A DNA stretch of 64,000 bases from Clostridium folliculivorans (GTDB lineage Bacteria; Bacillota; Clostridia; Clostridiales; Clostridiaceae), in contig NZ_BQXY01000003.1 in assembly GCF_024341905.1 (NCBI RefSeq), positions 1 to 64,000 of the forward strand, in the 5' to 3' direction. The notes below the pieces were generated by a model that saw only the letters and a list, made by a program, of their open reading frames with translations, was not told where the DNA came from and did not search any database. Shown piece by piece: positions 52,546 to 62,777 of the stretch. The position numbers and the translations under genes were made by a program. Position 1 is the stretch's first letter, and each line of letters starts with the position of its first letter.

Positions 52546-54249
52546 TTATTCTTTTATACCCTTCATCTTTATGATAAATTTGGTACCTACTCCAAGTTGG
52601 CTTTCTACCTCAATATTTCCATTAAAGGTTTTAACTATATGTTTAACAATAGCGAGCCCTAGACCAGTTCCACCCTTAGCTCTTGATCTAGCTTTATCAA
52701 CTCTATAGAATCTTTCAAATACTCTTGCTACATCCTTCTTAGGTATACCAATCCCTGTATCTTCTACTGTATAAGTTATAATACCTTTTTTATTATTTGA
52801 GGTTATTAAAACTGAATCGCCTTCTTCAGAATACTTCACTGCATTATCAATAAGGTTTATCATCATCTGCTTAAACTTATCTGGATCCCCTACTAATGAA
52901 AGTGTATTATTTAAATCCACAGACAACTTCATATTCTTCTTTTCAGCTTCAATTTTCATTAAAGTATAAACATCTTCTATTATTCTATCTCCACTAAAGT
53001 TTATTCTTGTACATTCTATATTTTGTTCTATGTTGGATAAGGATAATATGTCATTTATAAGTCTTGTTAATCTCTCTGCTTCTTCATTTATAATATTCAA
53101 AAACTTTTGTCTATTTTCTTCATCCTCTACATATTTTAAAGTTTCAGCGAACCCTTTTATAGATGTAAGCGGAGTTTTAAGTTCATGAGACACATTAGCA
53201 ACAAATTGTGATCTCATATTTTCAAGCTTCTTTATATCCGTTATATCCTGAACAACTGCAACAGTACCAATGTGCTCTCTATCATTGATAATTTCTGCAG
53301 TTCTTATTCTTAGTTCTCTCTCTTCTGGCCAGATTATTTTTATCTCTTTATATGCATCAGAAGTCTCAAAAACATTATCTAATTCAAAATCTCTTATATG
53401 ATCCATAAGAGTTTCTCCGATTATATCTTTGTCTATTCCGAATATCTTTTCAGCATAAGGATTTATCATTATTATCTTATGACTTCTGTCAACTGCAATA
53501 ACTCCACTATCCATACTTTTCAAAATTGCTTCAAGTCTATTTTGTTTATCGATTAATTCATCCATAGTAACTTCAAGCTTATCAGCCATTTCATTAAAGG
53601 TCATCCCTAGGCTTCCAAGTTCATCAACAGAACTAACTCTAACCCTTCCATCTAATTCTCCTCTTGCTATTCTTGCTGTAATAATCTCTAATTCCTTTAC
53701 TGGGTCAACTATAAATCTAGTTAGTTTTAGTGAAAGAACTACTGATAAAACTATTACAAATACCAAAGTTATTAGATAATATTTTATGTTAGTGTCTTGA
53801 AATATTTTTACGTTGTCTAACGGTATTGAAGTTCTCACAATACTACCATCTTGGAGCTTAGTTGCATAGTAGACTAGATTTTTATTTAAACTTTTACTAA
53901 ATCGTACACTTGATCCTTCACCACTTTTTATAGCTTGTGCTATCTCAACCCTCGTAAGGTGGTTATCAAGATCTTCAAGACGTTTATCCGTATCGAATTC
54001 TACAACTCCCGTTTTACTTATATAGGTAAAACGTATTTCTCTATCTAGAGCTTTTACTTGATTTAGTTTCACTATCTTATCAGGCTCATTTGCGAGAATT
54101 AAAGTCGAAAGCAAGTCATTATAATGCTTCAGATTTGCCTTAGAGTTCTCTAGGTACTGATAATTAGATATAGCTATAAAAGAAGATGTTACTACAACTA
54201 ATGAAAAAATTATTGTTATAATTACCGAAAACATTATTTTTTTCTTCAT
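52546..54249 (-). CDS. phoR: Sensor histidine kinase PhoR (phosphate regulon)
   Basis: 567 residues: membrane helix at about 7-27, an extracytoplasmic sensor domain to about 155, a second helix (156-176), HAMP (about 178-230), PAS (about 238-340), then the HisKA box with phospho-acceptor His355 in VSHELKTPLTSI and an ATPase domain with NLIDNAVKYS, DTGIGIP and GGTGLGLAIV. The domain order matches PhoR/PnpS of Firmicutes. It is 3 bases after phoP in the same transcript. Confidence 0.92.
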   Translation of the reverse strand: MKKKIMFSVIITIIFSLVVVTSSFIAISNYQYLENSKANLKHYNDLLSTLILANEPDKIVKLNQVKALDREIRFTYISKTGVVEFDTDKRLEDLDNHLTRVEIAQAIKSGEGSSVRFSKSLNKNLVYYATKLQDGSIVRTSIPLDNVKIFQDTNIKYYLITLVFVIVLSVVLSLKLTRFIVDPVKELEIITARIARGELDGRVRVSSVDELGSLGMTFNEMADKLEVTMDELIDKQNRLEAILKSMDSGVIAVDRSHKIIMINPYAEKIFGIDKDIIGETLMDHIRDFELDNVFETSDAYKEIKIIWPEERELRIRTAEIINDREHIGTVAVVQDITDIKKLENMRSQFVANVSHELKTPLTSIKGFAETLKYVEDEENRQKFLNIINEEAERLTRLINDILSLSNIEQNIECTRINFSGDRIIEDVYTLMKIEAEKKNMKLSVDLNNTLSLVGDPDKFKQMMINLIDNAVKYSEEGDSVLITSNNKKGIITYTVEDTGIGIPKKDVARVFERFYRVDKARSRAKGGTGLGLAIVKHIVKTFNGNIEVESQLGVGTKFIIKMKGIKE

Positions 54250-54252
54250 AAA

Positions 54253-54951
54253 TTATTCTCCGCTTGAAAATCTATATCCGATTCCTCTTATTGTTTCTAT
54301 AAATCTTGGATTTTTATCATCATCCTCAATCTTTTTCCTTAAATGTCTTATATGAACATCTACAGTTCTTGTTTCTCCAATATATTCATAACCCCAAATC
54401 TTATCTAAAAGCATATCTCTAGTTAAGACCTTACCTCTATTTTGAACCAAAGTTTCTAAAAGTTCAAATTCCTTCAATGTTAATTCTACTTTCTCACCGT
54501 TCCTAAGCACATCATGTTTTAAGAAGTCAATCGTAAGATTTCCAATATTCAAGGATTTCTCAAAAGATGGAGTACTTACAGTTCTTCTAAGTACAGCCTT
54601 TACTCTTGCTACAAGTTCTCTTATTGAGAAAGGCTTTGTTATATAATCATCTGCCCCTAGCTCAAGTCCCAATATCTTATCAAGCTCTTCACCTTTTGCT
54701 GTAGTCATGATAATTGGGATATTAGCTGTCATAGAATCCTTTCTTATTTCTTTGCATACGTCAAATCCATCTAAGCCTGGCAGCATAAGGTCTAACAATA
54801 CTAAACGAGGATGCTCTGATTTAGCAAGCTTTATAGCATCAATTCCATTGTAAGCTGTTATTATTTTGAATCCTGCATTTTCTAAATTAAATTTCATAAG
54901 TTCAACTATATGTTCTTCATCATCTACTATAAGAATTTTTTCATCAGCCAT
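54253..54951 (-). CDS. phoP: Response regulator PhoP/PhoB (OmpR family)
   Basis: 232 residues. The receiver domain has the acidic pair D10-D11, phosphorylation site Asp54 in LLDLMLPG and Lys in TKPFSIRELVA. The C-terminal OmpR-type winged helix has LTLKEFELLETL and the recognition region RTVDVHIRHLRKKIE. It activates phosphate-starvation genes when phosphorylated by PhoR. Genomic linkage to pstSCAB-phoU supports the phosphate assignment. Confidence 0.94.
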   Translation of the reverse strand: MADEKILIVDDEEHIVELMKFNLENAGFKIITAYNGIDAIKLAKSEHPRLVLLDLMLPGLDGFDVCKEIRKDSMTANIPIIMTTAKGEELDKILGLELGADDYITKPFSIRELVARVKAVLRRTVSTPSFEKSLNIGNLTIDFLKHDVLRNGEKVELTLKEFELLETLVQNRGKVLTRDMLLDKIWGYEYIGETRTVDVHIRHLRKKIEDDDKNPRFIETIRGIGYRFSSGE

Positions 54952-54963
54952 AATGTTCCTCCG

Positions 54964-55689
54964 TTATTTTAAATAGATGTAGGTAAACATCCTTCCTGAA
55001 TGCTCCCCATCTTTTCTGTAAGAATGAAGTTTTGTATCTTTTTCGCATAAAGTACAAAAACCACTCTTTATTATATTATCTTTATTTACACCTATATACT
55101 TTAGTTGCATTTCAATACATTTTTCAAGACTTAAATATCGTCCATTATTTATATCTTGTTCTGCGTATAAGTTGTTTTTCTTAAACTTATCTATAAGTTC
55201 TTCACTCACTTCATAGCAGCACTGCCTAATATGGGGTCCTATAAAAACTTTAATAGAACTACTATCACAATTAAAATCTTTAATCATAACTTCTATTGTC
55301 TTTTTCACAATACTGTCAAAAGTACCCTTCCACCCACTGTGAACTGCTGCAATTACCTTCTTATTACCATCCCATATTAAAACCGGAATGCAATCGGCCG
55401 TAAACACACCGATCATAGTATCTATGCTAGTAGTAATAAGTGAATCCCCTTCAACTTGACCATGTAACTCAACGCCTTCACTCGCCATAATGATCTTATC
55501 ACTGTGGATTTGCTTTAAATAACAAATTTTCTTAACTTGCAAAGCATTTTTAAGTTTTGTTAAGTTATTTCTGCCTTCTTCAGTATCAAACTTAAAGCTT
55601 GCGTCATTAAAAGCCGTTGTTACCCCTAATTCAACTAGTGAATCTTCATAGGTTAAAATCTGAAAATCATTTAACATTTTCTCTTTCAT
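54964..55689 (-). CDS. pgeF: Peptidoglycan editing factor PgeF (laccase-fold, YlmD/YfiH)
   Basis: 241 residues with the polyphenol-oxidase-like signatures TADCIPVLIWD, AVHSGWKGT and GPHIRQCCYEV, which carry the Cys and His metal ligands, and a late SYRKDGEHSGRMF. PgeF removes misincorporated L-Ser from cell-wall precursors, and purified homologues also show purine-nucleoside or laccase activity. It ends 12 bases before phoP, so it may be cotranscribed with phoPR. Confidence 0.93.
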   Translation of the reverse strand: MKEKMLNDFQILTYEDSLVELGVTTAFNDASFKFDTEEGRNNLTKLKNALQVKKICYLKQIHSDKIIMASEGVELHGQVEGDSLITTSIDTMIGVFTADCIPVLIWDGNKKVIAAVHSGWKGTFDSIVKKTIEVMIKDFNCDSSSIKVFIGPHIRQCCYEVSEELIDKFKKNNLYAEQDINNGRYLSLEKCIEMQLKYIGVNKDNIIKSGFCTLCEKDTKLHSYRKDGEHSGRMFTYIYLK

Positions 55690-55895
55690 AAATTAACTTC
55701 CTTTACATTTTAGGTAAATTAATAAACTTTTTCAATCTTTTCACTTATAATTTTAACATTATCATTACATAAAGCAAATAAAAGCGAATTTATTTTAACT
55801 ATCTTTAACTAACATTTAACAAGAAATCTTATTTCCTAGGCAATTTTATATGTTAAAGTAATACTACATTTAAGATCTTTTTTGAAATAAAATTG

Positions 55896-56130
55896 TTATG
55901 AAGGAGATGCTATATGAGCGAGCTATTAGAATTAAATGATTTTTTCATATGGAATGGCTCTAAAAAATCGCTAATCGTTTTTATTAGTGATTTTTTACGC
56001 ACCTGCCTTTTCTAAGCGTATGTGAAGAATCTTACAGGCGAATAAGTTTTATTTATTTCTATATATCTATAAAAAACTTCTAAAGCCATTGAAATATCTA
56101 GATTTACCACGCATAAAGGTTTTATATCTC
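55896..56130 (+). repeat. Eroded family B left part joined to family C
   Basis: AAGGAGATGCTATATGAGCG and AATGATTTTTTCATATGGAATGGC match family B. The sequence then passes, at exactly the same junction as the copy at 11 kb, into the family C hairpin AATCGCTAATC / GATTAGTGATT and CGCACCTGCC...ACAGGCGAATAAG. No right end of family B is present. Confidence 0.7.
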
Positions 56131-56141
56131 CCTATATAGAA

Positions 56142-56169
56142 ATAAAAGAACTACTTTTTATGTAGTTCT
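56142..56169 (-). terminator. nrdR terminator overlapping its stop
   Basis: GAACTAC-loop-GTAGTTC followed by TTTTATTT on the minus strand. The left arm contains the last codons of nrdR. Confidence 0.75.
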
Positions 56170-56624
56170 TCTGACAATCCCATCAAATTTTTTATTTCTT
56201 CCATAAAAGTATTTATGTCTTTAAATTGCCTATAAACTGATGCAAATCTTACGTAAGATACTTCATCAACATTCTTTAATCTATCCATTACCATTTCGCC
56301 TATGTAATCAGTGCTAACTTCTGTAAGCATCTTATTACTTATAGTCTTTTCAATATCATCAGCAATATCCTCTATTTGTCTTCTAGATACTGGTCTCTTT
56401 TGACATGCTTTTATTAATCCATTGATTAATTTTTCTTTATTAAAATTCTCTCTAGTAGAATCTTTCTTTATAACCAAAGTTGGTATGTCTTCAACCTTCT
56501 CATAAGTAGTATATCTCTTACCACATTTTAAGCACTCTCTTCTTCGTCTTATGGCTGTGTAATCCTCAGTTGATCTGGAATCAACAACCTTACTTTCTTC
56601 GTATGAGCAGTATGGACATCTCAA
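56151..56624 (-). CDS. nrdR: Transcriptional repressor NrdR
   Basis: 157 residues from a TTG start with AAAGGG upstream, so that the protein begins with the usual MRCPYC. The zinc ribbon CPYC...CLKC (about 2-33) is followed by an ATP-cone domain (about 46-136). NrdR represses ribonucleotide reductase genes according to dATP/ATP level. A GTG three codons earlier is possible but too close to the ribosome site. Confidence 0.95.
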   Translation of the reverse strand: MRCPYCSYEESKVVDSRSTEDYTAIRRRRECLKCGKRYTTYEKVEDIPTLVIKKDSTRENFNKEKLINGLIKACQKRPVSRRQIEDIADDIEKTISNKMLTEVSTDYIGEMVMDRLKNVDEVSYVRFASVYRQFKDINTFMEEIKNLMGLSEELHKK

Positions 56625-56767
56625 GCTATTCACGCCCTTTCATTAATGCAACTTCTTTGACTTAATTTTATTTAATAAGCTAACCTAATGCTAACTCTAA
56701 AATCCTTCATTAGCATATAAGTGTTTATCCATAATATATTTATTATACACACTTATTACTATTTTTG

Positions 56768-57028
56768 CTACATATCTGATACAGTTTTTTCCTTACTATT
56801 AACCAATATAACATCTACACCAATTTTTACTACATCTTCCCATGGTATTTCAAGCATGTCCATTTTTCCAAACCAATTACTTTTCTGGACAGGTATCAAT
56901 ATCGATACAATTTTACTTTCATCACAATCAATCTTTAAATCTCTAATATAGCCAAGTTTTGCTCCTAGGTTTATATCAACTACCTCCATGACCCTTAGAT
57001 TATTTAATGAATGCATATTCAATTCCAT
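56768..57028 (-). CDS. YlmC/YmxH-family PRC-barrel sporulation protein
   Basis: 86 residues with GGAGGGA ahead of the ATG. A single PRC-barrel-like fold: VMEVVDINLGAKLGYIRDLKIDCDESKIVSI in the first half and WEDVVKIGVDVILVN at the end. This matches the YlmC/YmxH family, common near sigG in spore formers and of unknown mechanism. It lies between sigG and nrdR as in other clostridia. Confidence 0.88.
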   Translation of the reverse strand: MELNMHSLNNLRVMEVVDINLGAKLGYIRDLKIDCDESKIVSILIPVQKSNWFGKMDMLEIPWEDVVKIGVDVILVNSKEKTVSDM

Positions 57029-57150
57029 CTAACATCCCTCCATATAAAAATATATGATAGGAAATCATATAAAATGATATTATCTTTCTTCTAACAACAA
57101 TTAAATATCAAAATAACACTTTCCTAAAATCTTGCACTTTTATTCACAGT

Positions 57151-57176
57151 AAAAAATAGAGCTCAAACGAGCTCTA
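57151..57176 (-). terminator. sigG terminator overlapping its stop
   Basis: TAGAGCTCGTTTGAGCTCTA followed by TTTTTT on the minus strand. The stop codon of sigG is in the first arm. Confidence 0.88.
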
Positions 57177-57947
57177 AACATACTTTCTCATATGCTTTAA
57201 TGCAGTCTTTTCCAGTCTTGATACCTGAGCTTGTGATATACCAATTTCATCAGCTACCTCCATCTGAGTTCTGCCATTAAAGAATCTAAGGGTAAGTATA
57301 AGTTTTTCTCTATCATTTAGTTTTTTCATTGCTTCTTTTATAGAAATATTTTCGAGCCAATTATCGTCTTGATTTTTACTATCTGATATTTGATCCATCA
57401 CATAGATTGCATCTCCACCATCATGGTAAATAGGTTCAAACAATGATACTGGATCTTGTATTGCATCTAATGCAAATACAACTTCTTCTCTAGGTATTTT
57501 TAATTCTTTAGCTATCTGTGAAATAGTAGGTTCTTTATTATTATCATTTACTAATTTATCTCGAACAAGCAAAGCTCTATATGCAATATCTCTTAATGAT
57601 CTGCTTACTCTTATGGCATTGTTATCTCTTAGATAACGTCTTATTTCTCCTATTATCATTGGAACTGCATAAGTAGAGAATTTAACATTTTGAGATAAAT
57701 CAAAGTTATCTATAGCTTTCATTAAACCTATACAACCTACTTGAAATAGATCATCTACATTTTCGCCTCTATTATTAAATCTTTGAATAACACTTAACAC
57801 TAATCTTAAATTACCATTAATAAATATCTCTCGAGCTCCCTGTTTACCATCCTTCATTTGAAGAAGTAATGACTTCATTTCTTTTTCTCTCAAAACAGGA
57901 AGTTTAGAGGTATTGACTCCGCATATTTCTACTTTATTGATTATCAT
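57174..57947 (-). CDS. sigG: Forespore sigma factor SigG
   Basis: 257 residues. The N-terminal KVEICGVNTSKLPVL is specific to SigG. Region 2 has NLRLVLSVIQRFNNRGENVDD and FSTYAVPMIIGEIRRYLRD, and region 4 has LTLRFFNGRTQMEVADEIGISQAQVSRLEK. It drives late forespore genes. It has no pro-sequence. Its position upstream of the ymxH-like gene and next to sigE is the classic spoIIG-sigG arrangement. Confidence 0.97.
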   Translation of the reverse strand: MIINKVEICGVNTSKLPVLREKEMKSLLLQMKDGKQGAREIFINGNLRLVLSVIQRFNNRGENVDDLFQVGCIGLMKAIDNFDLSQNVKFSTYAVPMIIGEIRRYLRDNNAIRVSRSLRDIAYRALLVRDKLVNDNNKEPTISQIAKELKIPREEVVFALDAIQDPVSLFEPIYHDGGDAIYVMDQISDSKNQDDNWLENISIKEAMKKLNDREKLILTLRFFNGRTQMEVADEIGISQAQVSRLEKTALKHMRKYV

Positions 57948-58074
57948 GTGTAATCAACCCCTTATAAGTAATAGATACTACTGCATTAAAAATTATTTCC
58001 TATGGGAGCCATTTTTATACGATTTTAAAAATTTATAATTATATATAAAGTACTTGACAATTTCATTTTTATGC

Positions 58075-58107
58075 TAAAAACCCCTCAGAATATCTGGAGG
58101 AGTTTTG
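58075..58107 (-). terminator. Terminator between sigE and sigG
   Basis: On the minus strand AAAACTCCTCCAGA pairs with TCTGAGGGGTTTTT. It lies between the family B element and sigG, suggesting that sigG is transcribed from its own promoter. Confidence 0.75.
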
Positions 58108-58118
58108 ATAAATCTTAA

Positions 58119-58475
58119 GGCTATGATTAAAAATATTATTAAAATTAATTGGTTATGCCGGAGATATATTTACTTTTTAATCCTATAGCATTTTTATTTT
58201 ATTAAATTTAAGATATAAAATATTTATGGAATGCATAGATTTTTAAAAAGTAAAACTGTACTGTTCGAACGTAGTGAGTTTACAGTTTTAGCCAAAGATG
58301 CACCACTTCAATCATTAAACTATTTTCAAAACTCTGCTGGGTTCTGAGCAGAGAATTTGAAAATATAAAATTTGTTATGAAGTGGTGCATCGGTGGAATA
58401 TGAAAAAATCATATTAATTCTTTGCGTAAGCTCATTAAAGCATCGGATGCATAATCACTTAATTTAACTTTAAAA
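58119..58475 (+). mobile_element. Family B MITE disrupted by a family A element
   Basis: The left end GGCTATGATTAAAAATATTA is degraded. The AT-rich mirrored block and the hairpin AAAACTGTA...TACAGTTTT match the copy at 11 kb, and the right part (CGTAAGCTCATTAAAG) is eroded. A 95-bp family A copy interrupts it at 58297-58391. No duplication of 8 bp is left. Confidence 0.8.
58297..58391. repeat. Family A palindromic element (copy 4), inserted in a MITE
   Basis: 95 bp with perfectly matched 14-bp ends GATGCACCACTTCA / TGAAGTGGTGCATC. Inner stem CTCTGCT / AGCAGAG encloses GGGTTCTG (CAGAACCC on the other strand). The stem is changed on both sides relative to copies 1 and 2. The uninterrupted sequence TTTTAGCCATGGAATATG is seen at 11 kb; here AA + element + GG is found between GCCA and TGGAATATG. 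Confidence 0.92.
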
Positions 58476-58487
58476 CAAACTATATCT

Positions 58488-59195
58488 TTAAACCATTCTA
58501 TTAATTTCTTTCTTCAACCTTTTAATTATTTTCTTTTCCAATCTTGAAATATATGACTGTGATATTCCAAGCATATCAGCAACCTCTTTTTGAGTTTTTT
58601 CCCTTGCACCATATAAACCAAATCTTAATTTTACTATTTCCTTCTCTCTCTCACTTAAATTCTTCATTGCCATGAACAATAGCTGCTTATCTACTTCATC
58701 TTCAATTAAATTATAAACTATGTCGTTATCAGTACCTAGAATATCTGACAGCAGAAGTTCATTTCCGTCCCAATCAATATTTAAAGGTTCATAGAAGGAT
58801 ATTTCTGCTTTTACTTTACTGTTTCGTCTCAAATACATAAGTATTTCATTTTCAATGCATCTAGATGCATATGTAGCCAGCTTTATCTTTTTTTCTGGAT
58901 TAAAGGTATTAACAGCCTTAATTAAGCCTATTGTCCCCACAGAAATTAAGTCCTCTACACCTACTCCAGTATTCTCAAATTTTCTTGCTATATATACTAC
59001 CAATCTAAGATTTCTCTCGATGAGTATACTCCTTATTTTATCGTCACCACCAGTAAGCTTAAGAACTAGGTTCTCTTCTTCTTCTTTTGTTAAAGGTGGC
59101 GGAAGTGCGTCATTACCTCCAACGTAATATATATTTTTTGCAAACAACTTCATTTTTGTTAATATTCTGTTGATTAAAACGCTAATACTTATCAT
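58488..59195 (-). CDS. sigE: Mother-cell sigma factor SigE (pro-SigE)
   Basis: 235 residues. The first roughly 30 residues are the inhibitory pro-peptide, with the processing neighbourhood [14 protein letters not shown]. Region 2 has [26 protein letters not shown], and region 4 has [36 protein letters not shown]. It directs early mother-cell sporulation genes, including spoIVA. It follows spoIIGA by 15 bases, so pro-factor and its protease are made together. Confidence 0.98.
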   Translation of the reverse strand: MISISVLINRILTKMKLFAKNIYYVGGNDALPPPLTKEEEENLVLKLTGGDDKIRSILIERNLRLVVYIARKFENTGVGVEDLISVGTIGLIKAVNTFNPEKKIKLATYASRCIENEILMYLRRNSKVKAEISFYEPLNIDWDGNELLLSDILGTDNDIVYNLIEDEVDKQLLFMAMKNLSEREKEIVKLRFGLYGAREKTQKEVADMLGISQSYISRLEKKIIKRLKKEINRMV

Positions 59196-59210
59196 GTAAA
59201 TAACACCCCT

Positions 59211-60017
59211 CTATAATACTCCTCTAGATAATAGTGCACCATAATCATCATATGGGCTGAACTGATCCTTGCATAAACATATGACTGCATCTTTAGTGGA
59301 TATCAATTTATCATCTTTATATAATTTTATTTGATTCATTCTAAACCCTTCCAAACTACCTTTTCCACCATTTATTACTTTGTATGGTACGATCAAAGAC
59401 CCCTTACCTACCTCACTAAATCCTTCCAAATAATTTTTATTTATTAGTATCACTGGCAAAGTTGTAGCTGGTTCAGTTAACTCATTTCCTGAATCTAAAA
59501 ATGCTTTAACCCTGAATTTCTTAGAATTATCTGAGAATTCAATTTCATAAAAGAAATCTGTTAAAGATTTTCTATCTCTTATAAAAATTATGGTTCTATA
59601 AGCAAAAACATAAATAATCATTAATGCTAACAGCATATACTTTAAATAGATATTTTTAAGAGTAAACGCCGAAAACAAATCATATGGATTGTTCATTAAT
59701 GAAAATGCAAAAATAAAACCACAAAGCAAGATGGACCATAACAAAAAGACCCCTGAGCTTTTAAGCAAAACTAAACAATTAAGCTTTCCTATCGTTATAT
59801 AAATCATAATTAAAGGAATAAGAAGCTTAACTGGAAGAGAGACTACTACACTTAAACTTGGAAAAAAATATAATAGTGTGTAGAAGGCACCTAAGATACT
59901 TCCTAAGGAAGCTCTAACAAATGAAAACTTTATTCGTACAGTTTGTAATGTTATTGTTATTAGAAAGAGATTAATTATGAAATTTTCTAAAATAATCACA
60001 TCTACATATACCTTCAT
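59211..60017 (-). CDS. spoIIGA: Pro-SigE processing protease SpoIIGA
   Basis: 268 residues from the ATG preceded by GAGGAG; an in-frame ATG 12 codons earlier lacks a site. Five N-terminal membrane helices (to about 146) are followed by an aspartyl-protease-like domain with the catalytic Asp175 in FLDSGN. It cleaves pro-SigE at the septum after a signal from SpoIIR. Coupled with sigE. Confidence 0.95.
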   Translation of the reverse strand: MKVYVDVIILENFIINLFLITITLQTVRIKFSFVRASLGSILGAFYTLLYFFPSLSVVVSLPVKLLIPLIMIYITIGKLNCLVLLKSSGVFLLWSILLCGFIFAFSLMNNPYDLFSAFTLKNIYLKYMLLALMIIYVFAYRTIIFIRDRKSLTDFFYEIEFSDNSKKFRVKAFLDSGNELTEPATTLPVILINKNYLEGFSEVGKGSLIVPYKVINGGKGSLEGFRMNQIKLYKDDKLISTKDAVICLCKDQFSPYDDYGALLSRGVL

Positions 60018-60210
60018 AAACTCACTCCTCAAAAACATTATAAGACTAAGCATTCTAAAATTTTGTCATAATGTAATGACTATAAAACTTTTTTATATGG
60101 TTATATTTTACATTTAATTCCATTATTCTTTTAACTTCTACTTTTTATAATATATTCTTCTAAATATTGATATGCTTCTAGATAGAATTTTAGAAGATAG
60201 CTTGTTAAAA

Positions 60211-60250
60211 CAAAAAAAAATAAGACATGCTTTAACATGTCTTATTTTTA
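60211..60250 (-). terminator. ftsZ terminator
   Basis: AATAAGACATG / CATGTCTTATT with a 6-base loop is followed by a T-run on the minus strand, about 50 bases after ftsZ. Confidence 0.92.
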
Positions 60251-60295
60251 AGTATCATAATTAATCATTTACTTATAATATAAATACTTATAATA

Positions 60296-61393
60296 TTATC
60301 TTTTTGTTCTTCTCAAAAAAGCTGGTATGTCCAATTCGTCTCCGAAACTTTGAGTGCTTGTAGTAGTAGCTGCAGCTTCTTCTTTTGCTACTGTTGGTTC
60401 AGCTGCAGTTTCTTCTTTTGGAGGCTCTACATCTCTAGCTATTTTTTCAAATCCTGTAGCTATTACAGTAATTCTTATTTCATCTTTTAAGTTTTCGTCA
60501 ATTACAGCTCCAAATATAATGTTTGCATCTGGATCTGCAGCTTCTTGAACAATCTCAGCAGCTTCATTTATTTCTAAAAGACCTAAATCTGCTCCACCTG
60601 TTACATTCAATAGTACACCTGTTGCACCTACAATTGAAGTTTCTAGTAGTGGTGAAGATATAGCTTGCTTAGCAGCTTCTTGAGCTCTATTATCTCCACT
60701 TCCATTACCAACACCCATATGTGCAAGACCTTTGTCAACCATTACGGCTCTAACGTCTGCAAAGTCAAGATTAACTAGACCTGGAATTGTAATTAAGTCT
60801 GATATACCTTGTACCCCTTGTCTCAAAACATCATCAGCTAGTTTAAAAGAATCTAGCAGTGTAGTTTTTTTATCTACCATTGTAAGTAATCTTTCATTAG
60901 GAATTGTAACAAGAGTATCAACTCTTTGCTTAAGGTTTTCAATACCCATTTCAGCGTGTTTCATTCTTCTTCTTCCTTCAAAAGGAAAAGGCTTTGTTAC
61001 TACACCAACTGTAAGTATTCCCATTGATTTAGCAATTTCAGCTACTACTGGAGCAGCTCCTGTACCAGTTCCACCACCCATTCCTGCAGTAATGAATACC
61101 ATGTCTGCACCTTTTATAGCTTCTGATATCTCGTCTTTGCTTTCTTCAGCGGCTTTTTTACCTATATCAGGGTTAGCACCTGCACCTAATCCCTTAGTTA
61201 ACTTTTCACCAATTTGTATCTTTTGATTAGCATGAGATAACATAAGTGCCTGTTTATCAGTATTTATTGTTATAAACTCAACATTCTTCAAGCCTTCAAC
61301 AATCATTCTATTAACAGCGTTGCTTCCGCCACCGCCACAGCCAACTACCTTTATATTTGCAAATTCCTGCATATCAACATCAAAGTCTAACAA
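60296..61393 (-). CDS. ftsZ: Cell-division GTPase FtsZ
   Basis: 365 residues from a TTG start with AAGGAGG 7 bases upstream. GTP-binding motifs [13 protein letters not shown] and [11 protein letters not shown], the T7 loop [11 protein letters not shown], a variable Glu/Ala/Thr linker (about 315-350) and the conserved tail [13 protein letters not shown], which binds FtsA/SepF. It forms the division ring and is also used for polar septation in sporulation. Probably cotranscribed with ftsA, 13 bases upstream. Confidence 0.98.
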   Translation of the reverse strand: MLDFDVDMQEFANIKVVGCGGGGSNAVNRMIVEGLKNVEFITINTDKQALMLSHANQKIQIGEKLTKGLGAGANPDIGKKAAEESKDEISEAIKGADMVFITAGMGGGTGTGAAPVVAEIAKSMGILTVGVVTKPFPFEGRRRMKHAEMGIENLKQRVDTLVTIPNERLLTMVDKKTTLLDSFKLADDVLRQGVQGISDLITIPGLVNLDFADVRAVMVDKGLAHMGVGNGSGDNRAQEAAKQAISSPLLETSIVGATGVLLNVTGGADLGLLEINEAAEIVQEAADPDANIIFGAVIDENLKDEIRITVIATGFEKIARDVEPPKEETAAEPTVAKEEAAATTTSTQSFGDELDIPAFLRRTKR

Positions 61394-61406
61394 AATAATT
61401 CCTCCT

Positions 61407-62639
61407 TTAGAAAAAATCGTCGATTAATCTTTTAAAATTACGAATAAGTCCACTTTTCTTTTTTTTATTATTAATTTCATTATCATGGTTTATATTGCTT
61501 CCATTGTCATAAGAATCTTCATAGATTAATTTTAACCTATCATAGGCATCTTTAACAATACCAATTGAATTAATTATACAAGAATTTTGTAATTCAAGTT
61601 GATTTTTTGTCACAATAATTGTCTTTTTTCGCATTTTATCTTCAAAAAAGTACTTTACATCTTGAAACATAGCTAGGCCATTTCCAAAAATGTATATATT
61701 ACTAATTTCGTTCAAATACCCTGATTCCTTTATATCTTTTTTAATTAATGTAACAATTTCTTCAATTCTAGATTCAACAACATCTTTAAATAACTTTATA
61801 TCAATTTCTAAGGACTCAGCTTTAAGCGTACCAATGCTATGTTCTCTATATAAAGTTTTATAATTTTCACTATAATTTTGTTTTACTTGTTCAGCCTGCT
61901 CTTCCTGTATTCCTAAGCAGATAGCAATGTCCTTTGTCACATTCTGTCCACCAACTGGTAAGCTAGATAAATATTCTAATTCATTATTTTTATATAATGC
62001 TATTTCTATTACCTCTGCACCAGCATCGACTATAAGAACATTTTCTTTAATTGTTTTTTCATTTAAAATTATTTTTCTTAATTCTAAGTTATTAATATAT
62101 ATACCTTCAATGTTTATACCTGATAGTCTAAAGGCATTCCTATAACTATTTATTAGCTCGCTCTTTCCAACTATAACTGAACAGTTTGCTTGAAGCTTTG
62201 AGGCTTTCATAGCCAAAGGATCTTCTACTATAGTACTATCGTCTATACAAAAGGATTCTGTAAATGCATCAATTATTACTTCATCGGATGCAAGCTCTAT
62301 CTTTTCAGCATCTGAAATTGCTTCCTTAATCTCTGTGGGCGTAATTAAATTTAGGCTAGTACTTAAAGCTACCCCTTTTGTTTTCACAAGCCTAGTAGAG
62401 GAGGAGCTTATTCCTATAAATGCCGAAGTAAAATTAATATTTGATTCCTTCTTTATTTCATCAACGCATTTTTTCAGACTCACGGTTAAATCATTTAGAT
62501 TTATAATCTTGCCTTTTGATAATCCTTTTGATGGAGTATAAACACTACATATAACTTCAAAATCATTTTCACTGACTTTTGCGACACTTGCGCTTATATT
62601 ATCATTTCCAATATCAATACCTACGATTGTCCTTTGCAT
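61407..62639 (-). CDS. ftsA: Divergent FtsA-like division protein
   Basis: 410 residues of the actin-like FtsA/PilM fold. Phosphate 1 motif is [13 protein letters not shown], the SHS2-type insert lies at about 85-160, and phosphate 2 is [16 protein letters not shown]. The C-terminus ends [18 protein letters not shown], an amphipathic membrane-targeting helix as in FtsA. It lies immediately upstream of ftsZ. Overall similarity to textbook FtsA looks low, but position, fold and tail agree, so I keep the name with caution. Confidence 0.85.
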   Translation of the reverse strand: MQRTIVGIDIGNDNISASVAKVSENDFEVICSVYTPSKGLSKGKIINLNDLTVSLKKCVDEIKKESNINFTSAFIGISSSSTRLVKTKGVALSTSLNLITPTEIKEAISDAEKIELASDEVIIDAFTESFCIDDSTIVEDPLAMKASKLQANCSVIVGKSELINSYRNAFRLSGINIEGIYINNLELRKIILNEKTIKENVLIVDAGAEVIEIALYKNNELEYLSSLPVGGQNVTKDIAICLGIQEEQAEQVKQNYSENYKTLYREHSIGTLKAESLEIDIKLFKDVVESRIEEIVTLIKKDIKESGYLNEISNIYIFGNGLAMFQDVKYFFEDKMRKKTIIVTKNQLELQNSCIINSIGIVKDAYDRLKLIYEDSYDNGSNINHDNEINNKKKKSGLIRNFKRLIDDFF

Positions 62640-62777
62640 TTATCTTACGTCTTCCCTCCTTAGTATAGGTTATATTTATTTATTCAACACAAATATATAT
62701 TTTCCTTTTTATCTCACAAAAAAAATAATAGTAATTTATACCAAGATATCACAATTCTCATTTTTCCAAATTAATAT

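Noticed and set aside
60732..61226. 164-codon plus-strand open frame
   Set aside because: It is antisense to ftsZ, with no ribosome site and low-complexity Ser/Pro/Thr content typical of a shadow frame.
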